This document shows, in pieces, positions 34,702-43,904 of a stretch of 64,000 bases of DNA (the first letter of the stretch is position 1; every line of letters starts with the position of its first letter). The stretch lies in the NCBI GenBank assembly GCA_944326365.1, contig CALVDR010000002.1, forward strand, positions 99,715 to 163,714. Direction: 5' to 3'. Both the position numbers and the translations under genes were made by a program. The notes below the pieces were generated by a model. It ran no database searches and had not been told where the DNA came from. It saw nothing but the letters and a program-made list of their open reading frames with translations. The stretch comes from an uncultured Bacteroidales bacterium. GTDB lineage: Bacteria; Bacteroidota; Bacteroidia; Bacteroidales; UBA932.

Positions 34702-36711
34702 ATGGCAAAAAAATCCACCATCGTCAAGAATTGGCCGAAATACCTCCTCCAGTGGGGAGTGTTGGCGGCTCTGGTATTGTTCCTGACAGGAATCATTCCG
34801 GGCAAGGAACCGGCTGACCCTGAGGCCTACTGTCCTGTAGGCGGCCTGCAGGCCCTGACCACTTATTTCGTGAACGGCTCCCTGCCGTGCAGCATGAGTT
34901 CCCTGCAGATCATGATGGGGATAATGCTGGCTGCTGCCGTCGTCCTGTTCAGCAAACTTTTCTGCGGCTATCTCTGTCCGCTGGGAACAGTGCAGGACCT
35001 GCTGATGAAACTGCGCAAGACCCTGAACATAAAAGGCATCACTGTCAGAAACGGTTCTGTAGCCGACTCTGTCCTGAGAATCGTCAAATACGGACTGGTA
35101 TTCTGGATTTTCTACATGACGGCTACGGCCAGCGAACTTTTCTGCAAGAATCTGGACCCGTATTATGCCGTAGCTACCGGATTCCAGGGGGAAATCACTC
35201 TATGGATGTCCATAGTGACCGTCTGCCTGCTGATTCTCGGCGGTCTGTTCATAAACATGTTCTGGTGCAAATATCTCTGTCCGCTCGGGGCGGTTTCGAA
35301 TTCCCTCAAGTTCTGGATATGGATCATCGTCCTCTTCGGGCTCTGGTGGGTGCTGGACCTGCTTGGTGCGAATATCCCTTGGTGGGTGCTTCTGGCGCTT
35401 TTCTGCATAGTCGGATATCTGCTTGAAATCCTGAACAGGAAACCAAAATATCAGATACTTAATGTCATCAAGACTGCCGGATCATGTACGCATTGCGGCA
35501 TCTGCAACAAGAACTGTCCTTACGGTATCGATGTGGATGATCTGAGCGGCGGCAGACTTAATTCAGTGGATTGTACTCTCTGCGGCGAATGTGTGGCTGC
35601 ATGTCCTACCGGAGCCCTTCATATCGGAGTATGCCAGAAGAACAGATCCGGCTTCGGGAAATATCTTCCTGCTATCATCGCCGTGCTTCTGGTCATCCTG
35701 GGCATGTGGATAGGGAACAAGTTCGAACTTCCTACCATCGACGAGACCTGGGGCATCGAATCCGTGGCCGATGACGGTACAGTAACGCAGCTCATAGACC
35801 CTGAGGCCCTGACCGAACTCAGGATAGACGGACTCCGTTCGGTGAAATGCTACGGAAGCTCCATGGCGTTCAAGGCCAAACTCGAAAAGATTCCAGGCGT
35901 GCACGGAGTGAAGACATTCGTGAACCATCATTATGTGATCATCACTTATGATCCTGCGAAAATCACTGCGGAACAGATACAGGAGAACATCTACGTGCCT
36001 TCGAAGTTCCGTGTGAACACTCCTGACCCGGCGGCCGTGGACAGTGTGAAGGTCATGACCATCAGGACAGAGAAGATGTACGACAAACTTGACTTGAACT
36101 ATCTCGGCCTGCAGATGAGGCAGTCCGGGAAGAAGATCTACGGACTGACTTCGGAATTCGCCTGCCCGCTCATCGTGCATGTGTATATGGACCCTTCGGA
36201 GAATCCTGACCGCGACTGGTTCAGGAATATCGTGGAGATGAAGGTCCTGTCCATGCCTGTCCATGGCGGCGGAACGAAGGATACCGAAGTGGATTTCGAA
36301 TTCGTGGACCTGGAAGATAGCGTCAGCTATATCCCGACCGAAGACCTGATCCGGATGCTCTTCAATCCGTTCAAGGCCGAGTTCAGGGCACGTGTGGAAA
36401 AGTTTGCGGACCAGCCGCAATATATTTACGAAATCGCCGATCCTGACTATGAGAAACCGATCATCCTCAGGAATATGCCTTATCTGAGCAATCATCTGTC
36501 CCACAATGAGAACATCATCGGAATCTATCTTGTCCTGAACGATGATCTGGTGCCGGCCATCAGAATCCGCTATGCCGCCCCTATGACAGAGGACGAACTG
36601 TGGAATCTGATGAATCAGGAGACATGGACCATCACGTATGCGAAAGATGACGTGCGCGAGACCCCGGCCAAGCTCAGTTTTGACAAAAAAGGCATTGTAA
36701 AGCAGCCATGA
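34702..36711 (+). CDS. Membrane 4Fe-4S protein with heavy-metal-associated-like C-terminal region
   Basis: 669 residues. About six membrane helices lie in 1-240, including a NapH/CcoG-like pair of CxxxCP loops (FCGYLCPLG near 87-95 and WCKYLCPLG near 188-196). Two ferredoxin clusters follow: CxxCxxCxxxCP at 262-273 and 291-302. After another helix (~322-338), residues ~365-430 resemble a heavy-metal-associated fold with one Cys (VKCYGSS) instead of CxxC, and ~430-669 is a domain I do not recognise. It probably moves electrons across the inner membrane to a periplasmic metal or redox partner. Same operon as the M16 protease, 81 bp after it, with the S46 peptidase 10 bp later. Confidence 0.85.
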   Translation: MAKKSTIVKNWPKYLLQWGVLAALVLFLTGIIPGKEPADPEAYCPVGGLQALTTYFVNGSLPCSMSSLQIMMGIMLAAAVVLFSKLFCGYLCPLGTVQDLLMKLRKTLNIKGITVRNGSVADSVLRIVKYGLVFWIFYMTATASELFCKNLDPYYAVATGFQGEITLWMSIVTVCLLILGGLFINMFWCKYLCPLGAVSNSLKFWIWIIVLFGLWWVLDLLGANIPWWVLLALFCIVGYLLEILNRKPKYQILNVIKTAGSCTHCGICNKNCPYGIDVDDLSGGRLNSVDCTLCGECVAACPTGALHIGVCQKNRSGFGKYLPAIIAVLLVILGMWIGNKFELPTIDETWGIESVADDGTVTQLIDPEALTELRIDGLRSVKCYGSSMAFKAKLEKIPGVHGVKTFVNHHYVIITYDPAKITAEQIQENIYVPSKFRVNTPDPAAVDSVKVMTIRTEKMYDKLDLNYLGLQMRQSGKKIYGLTSEFACPLIVHVYMDPSENPDRDWFRNIVEMKVLSMPVHGGGTKDTEVDFEFVDLEDSVSYIPTEDLIRMLFNPFKAEFRARVEKFADQPQYIYEIADPDYEKPIILRNMPYLSNHLSHNENIIGIYLVLNDDLVPAIRIRYAAPMTEDELWNLMNQETWTITYAKDDVRETPAKLSFDKKGIVKQP

Positions 36712-36721
36712 TATTTTTATT

Positions 36722-38962
36722 ATGAAAAAATTGATATCAGTATTGGCAGTCCTCTGCCTGGGAATGACTCTCTCATGGGCCGACGAAGGGATGTGGATGA
36801 TAAACGGCATCGACAAGGCCCTGGAGAAGCAGATGAAAAAGCGCGGACTGAAACTTTCAGCAAAAGAAATCTACAATGCGGACGCAGAGGGGGCCACGAT
36901 TTCGGACGCCGTAGTCTCTCTTGACTTCGGATGCACCGGCAGCGTGATTTCGGATGCCGGTCTCGTCATCACTAACCACCACTGCGCCTACAGCGACGTG
37001 CATGCTTTGAGCACCGACGAGAAGAACTATCTTGAAGACGGCTTCTGGGCCATGTCCCGCGACGAGGAGATTCCCATACCGGGGAAGAACATGTATTTCC
37101 TGAAGAAAGTCCTGGACGTCACTGACGAGGTGAACGCCTTGCAGGAGGAATACCGCCGGCAGGGCAAGCATTTCGGAATGAGGAAAATAAGTTTCGAGAT
37201 AGAGAAGAAGTACAGGTCAGATGCCGGCGGCATGGATGTTTCCCTGGCTTCCATGTGGGGTGGGGAGAAGTATTACATGATGTTTTACGAGGTATATTCG
37301 GACATCCGTCTGGTGGCTGCTCCGCCTGTGTCCTTCGCTGCATTCGGAGGCGATATTGACAACTGGGAATGGCCCCAGCACAAGTGCGACTTCGCCATGT
37401 ACCGTATCTACACGGCTCCGGACGGCTCTCCTGCCGGGTATTCGGAGGACAACATACCTCTGGAACCTGAGATGAAGCTGACAGTTTCCACAGCAGGGTA
37501 CAAACCCGGCGATTTCACCATGGTCATAGGCTATCCCGGCCGTACTAACAGGTACAGCTCGTCCGCCGAGGTGAATTTCGAGAAAAGGGTCACTCTGCCC
37601 ATATCGAACAGACTTCGCGGAGAGCAGATGGAGATAGTGAACCGCTGGATGAATGCCGACCCTTCCATCAGGCTGAAATATTCAGACTATTACTTCAGTC
37701 TGAGCAATGTCCAGGAGATGAACTGCGGGAAAGAGAAGAATATCCGCCGTTTCGGAGTGGTGGACAGCAAGGCGGCTCAGGAACGGGACCTGCAGGCATG
37801 GATAGATGCTGATCCGGAGCGTCAGGCCAGATGGGGAGAGGTCATCCCTATGCTGGACAGGAAATATTCCGATGTCGAAGAAGCGGAGAGGGACATAAAC
37901 TACTTCCGCGAAACCCTCGTGAGAGGAACTGCCCTGTCCAGAATGTCCACCAGACTGAACCTGCTCAAGCGTGAGGTGCTCAAGAAAAACCGTATAAGGA
38001 TGCACACCGTCATCGATCAGGGCGGTCCAGATTCCACCGAACTGAATTTCTGCAGGCGTTTCAGATTCTGCGGACGGGACTATGATGCAGTGAGGAAGAA
38101 TCTGCTCGGAGAATATGACCACATCGTACCGGATGTGGAGAAAGACCTTTTCCGCTACGCTGTCAGCGAATTCTACGAGAATATCGACCGTTCCGTCATC
38201 GGACCATGGCAGAAAGAACTCTATTCCCGTTTTTCCGGCCCTGACGGGCAATGCGATTACGATGCCATGACGGAATATCTGTGGACCGGCAGTATCCTGA
38301 CGGACAAGTCCAGGCTTGAAGCCTTCATCTCCGAAGAACATACGGTAGACGAATACCTTGCCGACCCGCTTTTCCGGTTCTTTCAGGACCTGAAAATCAT
38401 CACTCTGAACAGGAGGACGGCCCGGGTGGAAGGGAAGCCGGATATTCTGACGCTTGACAAGGAATATACGCATGCCATGTATGAAAAGGCCCTGTCCGAA
38501 GGCACTCCGCAGTATCCGGATGCCAATTCCACCATGAGGATCACTTACGGTACGGTAGGCGGTATCCAGCCGTATGATGCGGTGACATGGTCCTGGAGGT
38601 CCACTACGGCAGGCGTTCTCGAGAAATATGATCCGTCTTCCTATGAGTTCGGCATGGAGGACCGCCAGCTGGAACTTCTGAAGGAAGCCGACTGGGGCCG
38701 CTGGGCTGACAAGGACGGCAGCATGCATGTGAATTTCCTTACGGACAACGATATTACAGGAGGAAATTCAGGCTCTCCGGTAATGAACTCGAAAGGCGAA
38801 CTGATAGGTCTGGCTTTCGACGGAAACAAGGAGTCTCTGGCTTCGGATGTATATTATGTGGACGGCTATACGAAATGCGTCTGCGTGGACATCCGTTATG
38901 TGCTCTGGGTCCTCGACAGCTATGCCGGCATGGACTGGATTCTTGACGAGATAGGGATATAG
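36722..38962 (+). CDS. S46 family dipeptidyl-peptidase, DPP7-like
   Basis: 746 residues; signal peptide ~1-20 and mature start DEGMWM as in the family. The catalytic triad is visible: His in TNHHC (86-87), Asp in GGDIDNWEWP, and Ser in GGNSGSP near the C terminus. Eighteen residues after the catalytic Ser comes the Gly of FDGN; DPP11 enzymes have Arg at this position and DPP7 enzymes Gly, so I predict DPP7-type preference for hydrophobic residues at P1. It releases dipeptides in the periplasm. Downstream of the Fe-S protein and just upstream of uvrC. Confidence 0.94.
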   Translation: MKKLISVLAVLCLGMTLSWADEGMWMINGIDKALEKQMKKRGLKLSAKEIYNADAEGATISDAVVSLDFGCTGSVISDAGLVITNHHCAYSDVHALSTDEKNYLEDGFWAMSRDEEIPIPGKNMYFLKKVLDVTDEVNALQEEYRRQGKHFGMRKISFEIEKKYRSDAGGMDVSLASMWGGEKYYMMFYEVYSDIRLVAAPPVSFAAFGGDIDNWEWPQHKCDFAMYRIYTAPDGSPAGYSEDNIPLEPEMKLTVSTAGYKPGDFTMVIGYPGRTNRYSSSAEVNFEKRVTLPISNRLRGEQMEIVNRWMNADPSIRLKYSDYYFSLSNVQEMNCGKEKNIRRFGVVDSKAAQERDLQAWIDADPERQARWGEVIPMLDRKYSDVEEAERDINYFRETLVRGTALSRMSTRLNLLKREVLKKNRIRMHTVIDQGGPDSTELNFCRRFRFCGRDYDAVRKNLLGEYDHIVPDVEKDLFRYAVSEFYENIDRSVIGPWQKELYSRFSGPDGQCDYDAMTEYLWTGSILTDKSRLEAFISEEHTVDEYLADPLFRFFQDLKIITLNRRTARVEGKPDILTLDKEYTHAMYEKALSEGTPQYPDANSTMRITYGTVGGIQPYDAVTWSWRSTTAGVLEKYDPSSYEFGMEDRQLELLKEADWGRWADKDGSMHVNFLTDNDITGGNSGSPVMNSKGELIGLAFDGNKESLASDVYYVDGYTKCVCVDIRYVLWVLDSYAGMDWILDEIGI

Positions 38963-38980
38963 TCTGACAGTGATGTCGGA

Positions 38981-40783
38981 ATGACCCGTACCATGACTGT
39001 AAAGGAAAAAATATCGCTCTTTCCGCATTCCCCCGGCGTCTACAGATACTATGACGCCGAGGGGAATGTCATCTATGTCGGCAAGGCGAAGGATCTGCAC
39101 AAGAGGGTAGCCCAGTATTTCGTCTCTCCCGACAGGCTGACGCGCAAGACTGCCGTCATGGTCTCCAAGATAGCCGATGCACAATACTCCGTCGTGGATT
39201 CGGAGGCTGACGCCCTTCTTCTCGAAAACAATCTGATCAAACAGTACAAGCCCAAATACAATATCCTTCTGAAGGATTCCAAGACCTATCCGTGGATCTG
39301 CGTCAGCGCTGACGAGTTTCCCAAGGTATACCTGACCAGAAGGATGGTCAGGGACGGTTCCAGGTATTTCGGTCCGTACAGTTCGGTGATGCATGCGAGG
39401 AATCTTCTGGAACTGTTCTCCGAACTCTATCCTCTGCGCTCCTGCAATCTCAGGATCACATCTGACGCTGTCATGAAAAAGAAGTTCAGACCATGTCTGA
39501 ATTTCCATATCGGCAGGTGCAGGGGGTGCTGTGTCGGCGGCATTTCGGTGAAGGACTACAATGAGAACATCGAAGATATTGTCCGTCTCCTGAAGGGAGG
39601 CGGACGGGAAATGATAAGGCATCTGAAAGAACAGATGACGGAAGCGGCGGGACGTCTGGATTTCGAGGCGGCGGAGGAGTATAGGAAAAAGATGGTTTCG
39701 CTGGAGAAACATTACAGCAAGTCACTTATCGTGAACTCCGTCATAGGGAGCGTGGATGTCTTTTCCCTGGTTTTCGATTCGAATGAGGCATACGGAAATT
39801 TCATGCGGTTGAAGGACGGAGCGGTGATACAGTCTTTGAATCTTGGATTCAGGATGAATATCGAAGAGGACCGCTCAGAGGTTCTGGGCATGTTTCTGGC
39901 AGAAATCCAGTCCAAGTTTGGGGACCTGTCGAAGGAGGTCCTGGTTCCATTCAGACCGGATGTGGAGATTCCGGGAGTGGAGTTCCGGATACCTGTGAAA
40001 GGTGACAAGCTGGCACTTCTCGAACTCAGCCTGAAAAATGCGAAGGAGATGAGGTTCAACTCCCTCAAGCAGAAGGAACATACTGATCCTGATGACTTCA
40101 GGCGGAAGGTCCTGGAAGAACTGCAGACGGCGCTCGGCATGAAGGAACTCCCTGTACACATCGAGTGTTTCGACAACTCCAACATCTCGGGAACCAATCC
40201 GGTGGCTTCTTGCGTGGTATTCCGCGACGGCGTGCCATCGAAAAAGGATTACAGACATTTCAATATCAAGACTGTCGTGGGCCCGGACGATTTCGCCTCC
40301 ATGAAGGAGATAGTGAACAGACGCTATTCCAGAATGCTGCGCGAGGATCCGGATGACCTGCCGCAGCTCATAGTGATAGACGGGGGAAAAGGGCAGCTCG
40401 GATGCGCGTATGAAGCGCTGTACGAACTCGGGATCACTGACAGGCTGACCGTAGTAGGACTGGCGAAGCGTTTTGAGGAGATCATCAGGGTGGGAGATCC
40501 GCATCCTCTCTTCCTCGACAGGAACTCTCAGGCTCTGAAAGTCATGCAGCATATCAGGGATGAAGCCCACAGATTCGGAATCACACATCACAGGAATCTC
40601 AGAAGCAAGGCGCAGATCCGCTCGGCCCTCAGGGAGATAAAGGGCGTAGGGGAAAAGACCGAACAGAGGCTTATCCTGCACTACGGAAGCGTGCCGAGGA
40701 TAGCTGCCGCATCGGTGGAGGATTTGTCCTCACTTGTGGGCAAGGACCTCGCCAGGAGAATACATGATGCGTTAAATTCCTGA
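38981..40783 (+). CDS. uvrC: Excinuclease ABC subunit C
   Basis: 600 residues. UvrC makes both cuts around DNA lesions in nucleotide excision repair. The GIY-YIG domain covers ~12-95 (GVYRYYDAEGNVIYVGKAKD), the UVR motif ~205-240, the RNase H-like endonuclease half ~250-530, and a helix-hairpin-helix region the C terminus (IKGVGEKTEQRLILHYGS). The ATG at 38981 gives a short MTRT extension; the ATG at 38993 (MTVKEK) fits the family N terminus equally well. It follows the S46 gene by 18 bp and could be read from that operon. Confidence 0.97.
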   Translation: MTRTMTVKEKISLFPHSPGVYRYYDAEGNVIYVGKAKDLHKRVAQYFVSPDRLTRKTAVMVSKIADAQYSVVDSEADALLLENNLIKQYKPKYNILLKDSKTYPWICVSADEFPKVYLTRRMVRDGSRYFGPYSSVMHARNLLELFSELYPLRSCNLRITSDAVMKKKFRPCLNFHIGRCRGCCVGGISVKDYNENIEDIVRLLKGGGREMIRHLKEQMTEAAGRLDFEAAEEYRKKMVSLEKHYSKSLIVNSVIGSVDVFSLVFDSNEAYGNFMRLKDGAVIQSLNLGFRMNIEEDRSEVLGMFLAEIQSKFGDLSKEVLVPFRPDVEIPGVEFRIPVKGDKLALLELSLKNAKEMRFNSLKQKEHTDPDDFRRKVLEELQTALGMKELPVHIECFDNSNISGTNPVASCVVFRDGVPSKKDYRHFNIKTVVGPDDFASMKEIVNRRYSRMLREDPDDLPQLIVIDGGKGQLGCAYEALYELGITDRLTVVGLAKRFEEIIRVGDPHPLFLDRNSQALKVMQHIRDEAHRFGITHHRNLRSKAQIRSALREIKGVGEKTEQRLILHYGSVPRIAAASVEDLSSLVGKDLARRIHDALNS

Positions 40784-40810
40784 TTTGTTCGTTTTTTCGT
40801 AAAATTTTTT

Positions 40811-40818
40811 TATCTTTG
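40811..40818 (+). promoter_or_regulatory. -7 box of the acpP promoter
   Basis: TATCTTTG at 40811-40818, preceded by T-rich sequence and a TTTG at 40784-40787, 23 bases upstream (slightly long spacing). It leaves a leader of about 60 bases before acpP. Confidence 0.7.
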
Positions 40819-40884
40819 CGCCGGATTGTGACTATTATAAGTGTATTTAAACATAAACTTTTTATTAATTAAATTCTTAACATT

Positions 40885-41127
40885 ATGTCAGAAGTTGCAA
40901 ATAAAGTAAAGGCAATTATCGTTGACAAACTCGGCGTTGACGAATCTGAAGTTACAGAGACTGCAAGCTTTACAAATGATCTTGGTGCAGATTCTCTGGA
41001 TACAGTAGAACTTATCATGGAGTTTGAAAAAGCTTTCAACATCACTATCCCTGACGAGGATGCAGGTGAGAAGATTTCTACTGTGAAAGACGCTATCGAT
41101 TATATCGAGAAGAAGCTCAACGCTTAA
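40885..41127 (+). CDS. acpP: Acyl carrier protein
   Basis: 80 residues, acidic, with the phosphopantetheine attachment site DSLD (Ser37) in the [11 protein letters not shown] motif. It carries growing chains in fatty-acid synthesis. In many bacteria fabF follows directly; here the gene stands alone between its own promoter and the terminator at 41155-41187, and a convergent gene lies beyond. Confidence 0.98.
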   Translation: MSEVANKVKAIIVDKLGVDESEVTETASFTNDLGADSLDTVELIMEFEKAFNITIPDEDAGEKISTVKDAIDYIEKKLNA

Positions 41128-41154
41128 TTCGCAGTAGTCAGAATTGCAAATAAA

Positions 41155-41187
41155 AACGGTCCGGATTTGATCCGGTCCGTTTTTTTT
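41155..41187 (+). terminator. Terminator after acpP
   Basis: The arms acggtccggat and atccggtccgt pair with one mismatch around a 3-base loop and are followed by a run of eight T. It separates acpP from the convergent DUF4270-type gene, whose stop lies at 41284. Confidence 0.9.
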
Positions 41188-41283
41188 ATGTTTATCCGCA
41201 AGACTGTCCCTTTCATGTCCGGTCTGGATGACCTTGCCCGTGATGATAAAGTGGGGAGGGTACTTTTATGGATAAGCGATTTT

Positions 41284-42987
41284 TTATTTCCCCGATGTCT
41301 TCGATACCGAATACGTGACGATGAGCCGTGGCAGGTTCTTGTTTCCGTCTGACAGGCCGCCGTCGGCACCAGGTCCGCGGAGGATTCCGCGATAGTATCT
41401 GTCTTTGTCCAGCTGCATGCTTACCGATACCGATGTCGAGGACTGGCTGGCATACTGGGCCGCGAGCATATAGTTGTAGTAGTTGCTCATTCCATAGTAG
41501 CTGTTGTAGCCGTATCCGTAGTAGCCCCCGTAGTACCCGCCATAGTTGTACATGCTGTTGTAGTAGTCGTAGTAGGCCAGATTCTGGTAGTATTCGCTCA
41601 GCGCGCTGTTCCCGCCGCTTTCTGTTTCGACAGTCTCTTCGGCCATGGTCAGGAACCAGATGTCATAGTCGCTGTAGTTCGAGTCTTCCGCACGGCGGAG
41701 GATTTCCTGCACATGATGGCTTATGTCCGGAGCATAGCAGTTCAGCGAACGGTTTATGTCTCCCTGGTTCTCTGTAGATACGCTTGCATCCGTGAGCCCG
41801 GCATATGTGACCTGTTCGTCTTCCGAATCTTCGTCTTCGAGTGTGATCCGGCATGTAGGGCTCAGTCGGTCCGGATAGAGATACATCCTGTCATAGTCTT
41901 CGGTCCTGAAATCATACGGCAGGATGACTGAAGCCTTGTGGATGATCACGTCTTCCGGGTTAGTCCCGTCCAGGGCGAAAATCCTGTTCAGGCTGTCCTT
42001 GATTTCTTTAGATGATATGACAGGCTTCACACCGTCGCCGCCTTCCACGTATATGACGTCGGCTGCCGCCTGGTCAGGGTTGATCGTGCTGTTTTCGGTG
42101 TGTGACAGGTTCAGTGCGTATTGAGGTGTCCTGTCAGGTGTCACATATTCGCTTTCTGCATCTTCATATACCTGCATGTCCTGCGCTCCGAAAAAGAAAA
42201 GGAAAGAAGTGTCCACTTTTTCCCTGTGTCCGTATTTCGATCTGAATTTCAGTTCCGCATAGTTCCCGGACACGTAATAGCTGTCCGAAATCTCCATTTT
42301 CAGGTCGAACATGTTTATCCTGCCGCCTTCTCCTGACGGGATGTCGGCGGTGATGTATATTCCCGGCAGTTTTTTCACATAGTTGCTCACCGAGTCCAGA
42401 CCTTCTTTTTTCGGGTCTTTCTGCATGGCCTGAATGGCTTCTATATATTCGTCACCGAAGTCCGGGTTGAAATTGAAGGACAGGGAGTCCTGTCCGAAAT
42501 ATGTCACCGTCGGGGCGACACGGGTCAGGGTGCTCTCGTCTATCACGCTGGAGATATAGCTGTCATCCTCGTCGAGGGCTTCGGCGAGCTTGAATACATT
42601 TATGTTCTGGATGATATGGGCCTGATTCTCGTCAGGCCATGAAAGCGTGTCCCTGACTGCCGTGAAATGGAACTGGGTGCACTTCGGCTCTTCTCCGAAG
42701 TCCATATCCGTCCCTGTCGGTATCAGCGTGAATGCCGAGCTTCTGGAGGTGGTGCCGGACGCATCCCTGACTGCTCCGACAGTGATTCTGGAAGAACTGT
42801 AGCCGGACAGTCTGTCTATCTGTTTCATCCGTATGTCCTGAAGATATATGGTATCCGTGTGGACATCGTACTGATGCCTCGTCGGAATGTATTCCTTGCC
42901 CAGCTCTTCGTTTATCTCCACACAGGACAGAATGCCCGTGAGCCCTGTCAGAATACCTGCCGCGAGGTAGATGAATCTCATATGCAT
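41284..42987 (-). CDS. DUF4270-type lipoprotein
   Basis: 567 residues with a lipobox ending ILSC (Cys22) and a start typical of the family (EINEELGKEYIP and YLQDIRM). It is a surface or periplasmic lipoprotein of unknown role, widespread in Bacteroidota and usually next to a short glycogen-synthase-like gene, as here (3 bp away). A striking stretch near residues ~465-515 is made almost only of Tyr, Gly, Asn and Ser with short repeats such as YGGYYGGYYGYGYN; this looks like a species-specific low-complexity insertion. Confidence 0.87.
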   Translation of the reverse strand: MHMRFIYLAAGILTGLTGILSCVEINEELGKEYIPTRHQYDVHTDTIYLQDIRMKQIDRLSGYSSSRITVGAVRDASGTTSRSSAFTLIPTGTDMDFGEEPKCTQFHFTAVRDTLSWPDENQAHIIQNINVFKLAEALDEDDSYISSVIDESTLTRVAPTVTYFGQDSLSFNFNPDFGDEYIEAIQAMQKDPKKEGLDSVSNYVKKLPGIYITADIPSGEGGRINMFDLKMEISDSYYVSGNYAELKFRSKYGHREKVDTSFLFFFGAQDMQVYEDAESEYVTPDRTPQYALNLSHTENSTINPDQAAADVIYVEGGDGVKPVISSKEIKDSLNRIFALDGTNPEDVIIHKASVILPYDFRTEDYDRMYLYPDRLSPTCRITLEDEDSEDEQVTYAGLTDASVSTENQGDINRSLNCYAPDISHHVQEILRRAEDSNYSDYDIWFLTMAEETVETESGGNSALSEYYQNLAYYDYYNSMYNYGGYYGGYYGYGYNSYYGMSNYYNYMLAAQYASQSSTSVSVSMQLDKDRYYRGILRGPGADGGLSDGNKNLPRLIVTYSVSKTSGK

Positions 42988-42990
42988 TTT

Positions 42991-43812
42991 CTAAAACTTG
43001 TCGTAAAAACTGTTGTAAATATCGATGTATTCCCCGGATTCGAGTGCCGCCGCGTCGAACGGCAGTATCGGAAGGCCGGACTTGCTGCAGCATTCGGCCA
43101 GCTCGGGAGCTATGTCTCCGGAGCCCATGATGATTCCGTCCGAATAGCGGACGGCGAGTTTCGCAAGATTCATGCCGTCAGGAGATTCCATGGCGTCCAT
43201 ATCTTCCATGGTTATGTCCCCGAATCTGATTTTCTCCTTGAAGTCATCGGAGAACCTTTCATCCGGTGAAATATCGTTGTATAGAGACAGGATGACCTTG
43301 CTGTCTGAGAATATGGGGTCATCGCTGTAGACCTTTTTCAGGTATAGCGGGAGTATCTGCGATATCCAGCCCTGGCAGTGGACTATGTCGGGGGCCCATC
43401 TGAGCTTTTTCACGGTTTCGAGCACTCCGCGTGCGAAGAATACGGCACGTTCGCCGTTGTCTTCGAAAAACCGGCCTTCCGCATCATGATATATCTGCTT
43501 GCGGTGGAAGTAGTCTTCGTTGTCGATGAAATAGACCTGCATCCTGGCGGCTGAAATGGATGCCACCTTGATGACGAGCGGCCTGTCCACATCATTTATG
43601 ATGATGTTCATTCCCGACAGGCGGATCACTTCATGGAGCTGGTTTTTCCTTTCATTGATGCAGCCGTAGCGTGGCATGAAGGAACGGATTTCCTTTTTCC
43701 TTTCCTGGATTCCCTGTGGAAGAAAACGCCCTATCTTGGATATGTCGCTCTCGGGGAGATACGGGAAAATCTCCGAGTTGACAAACAGAATTCTTTTAGC
43801 ACCATCTTCCAT
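42991..43812 (-). CDS. Glycogen/starch synthase catalytic-domain-like protein (short GT5-like)
   Basis: 273 residues from the ATG at 43812; a TTG two codons earlier is less likely. The N terminus RILFVNSEIFPY followed by the PDIVHCQGW segment belongs to the GT5 N-terminal domain. Only this domain is present; the C-terminal half with the sugar-nucleotide site is absent, which is the normal size for the form that Bacteroidota keep beside DUF4270 and pantothenate genes. Its activity is therefore uncertain. Transcribed with the DUF4270-type gene and divergent from ftsX. Confidence 0.85.
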   Translation of the reverse strand: MEDGAKRILFVNSEIFPYLPESDISKIGRFLPQGIQERKKEIRSFMPRYGCINERKNQLHEVIRLSGMNIIINDVDRPLVIKVASISAARMQVYFIDNEDYFHRKQIYHDAEGRFFEDNGERAVFFARGVLETVKKLRWAPDIVHCQGWISQILPLYLKKVYSDDPIFSDSKVILSLYNDISPDERFSDDFKEKIRFGDITMEDMDAMESPDGMNLAKLAVRYSDGIIMGSGDIAPELAECCSKSGLPILPFDAAALESGEYIDIYNSFYDKF

Positions 43813-43870
43813 ATTCAAGGTTTTAAAGACAAAAACTCAACAAATGTAATAATTATTTTTGATATTTCAT

Positions 43871-43878
43871 TATCTTTG
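43871..43878 (+). promoter_or_regulatory. -7 box of the ftsX operon
   Basis: TATCTTTG at 43871-43878, 27 bases before the ftsX start. A clear -33 TTTG at the usual spacing is not seen; the upstream sequence is T-rich. Confidence 0.65.
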
Positions 43879-43904
43879 ACCCCTAATATGGTCTGACGGG
43901 ACTT

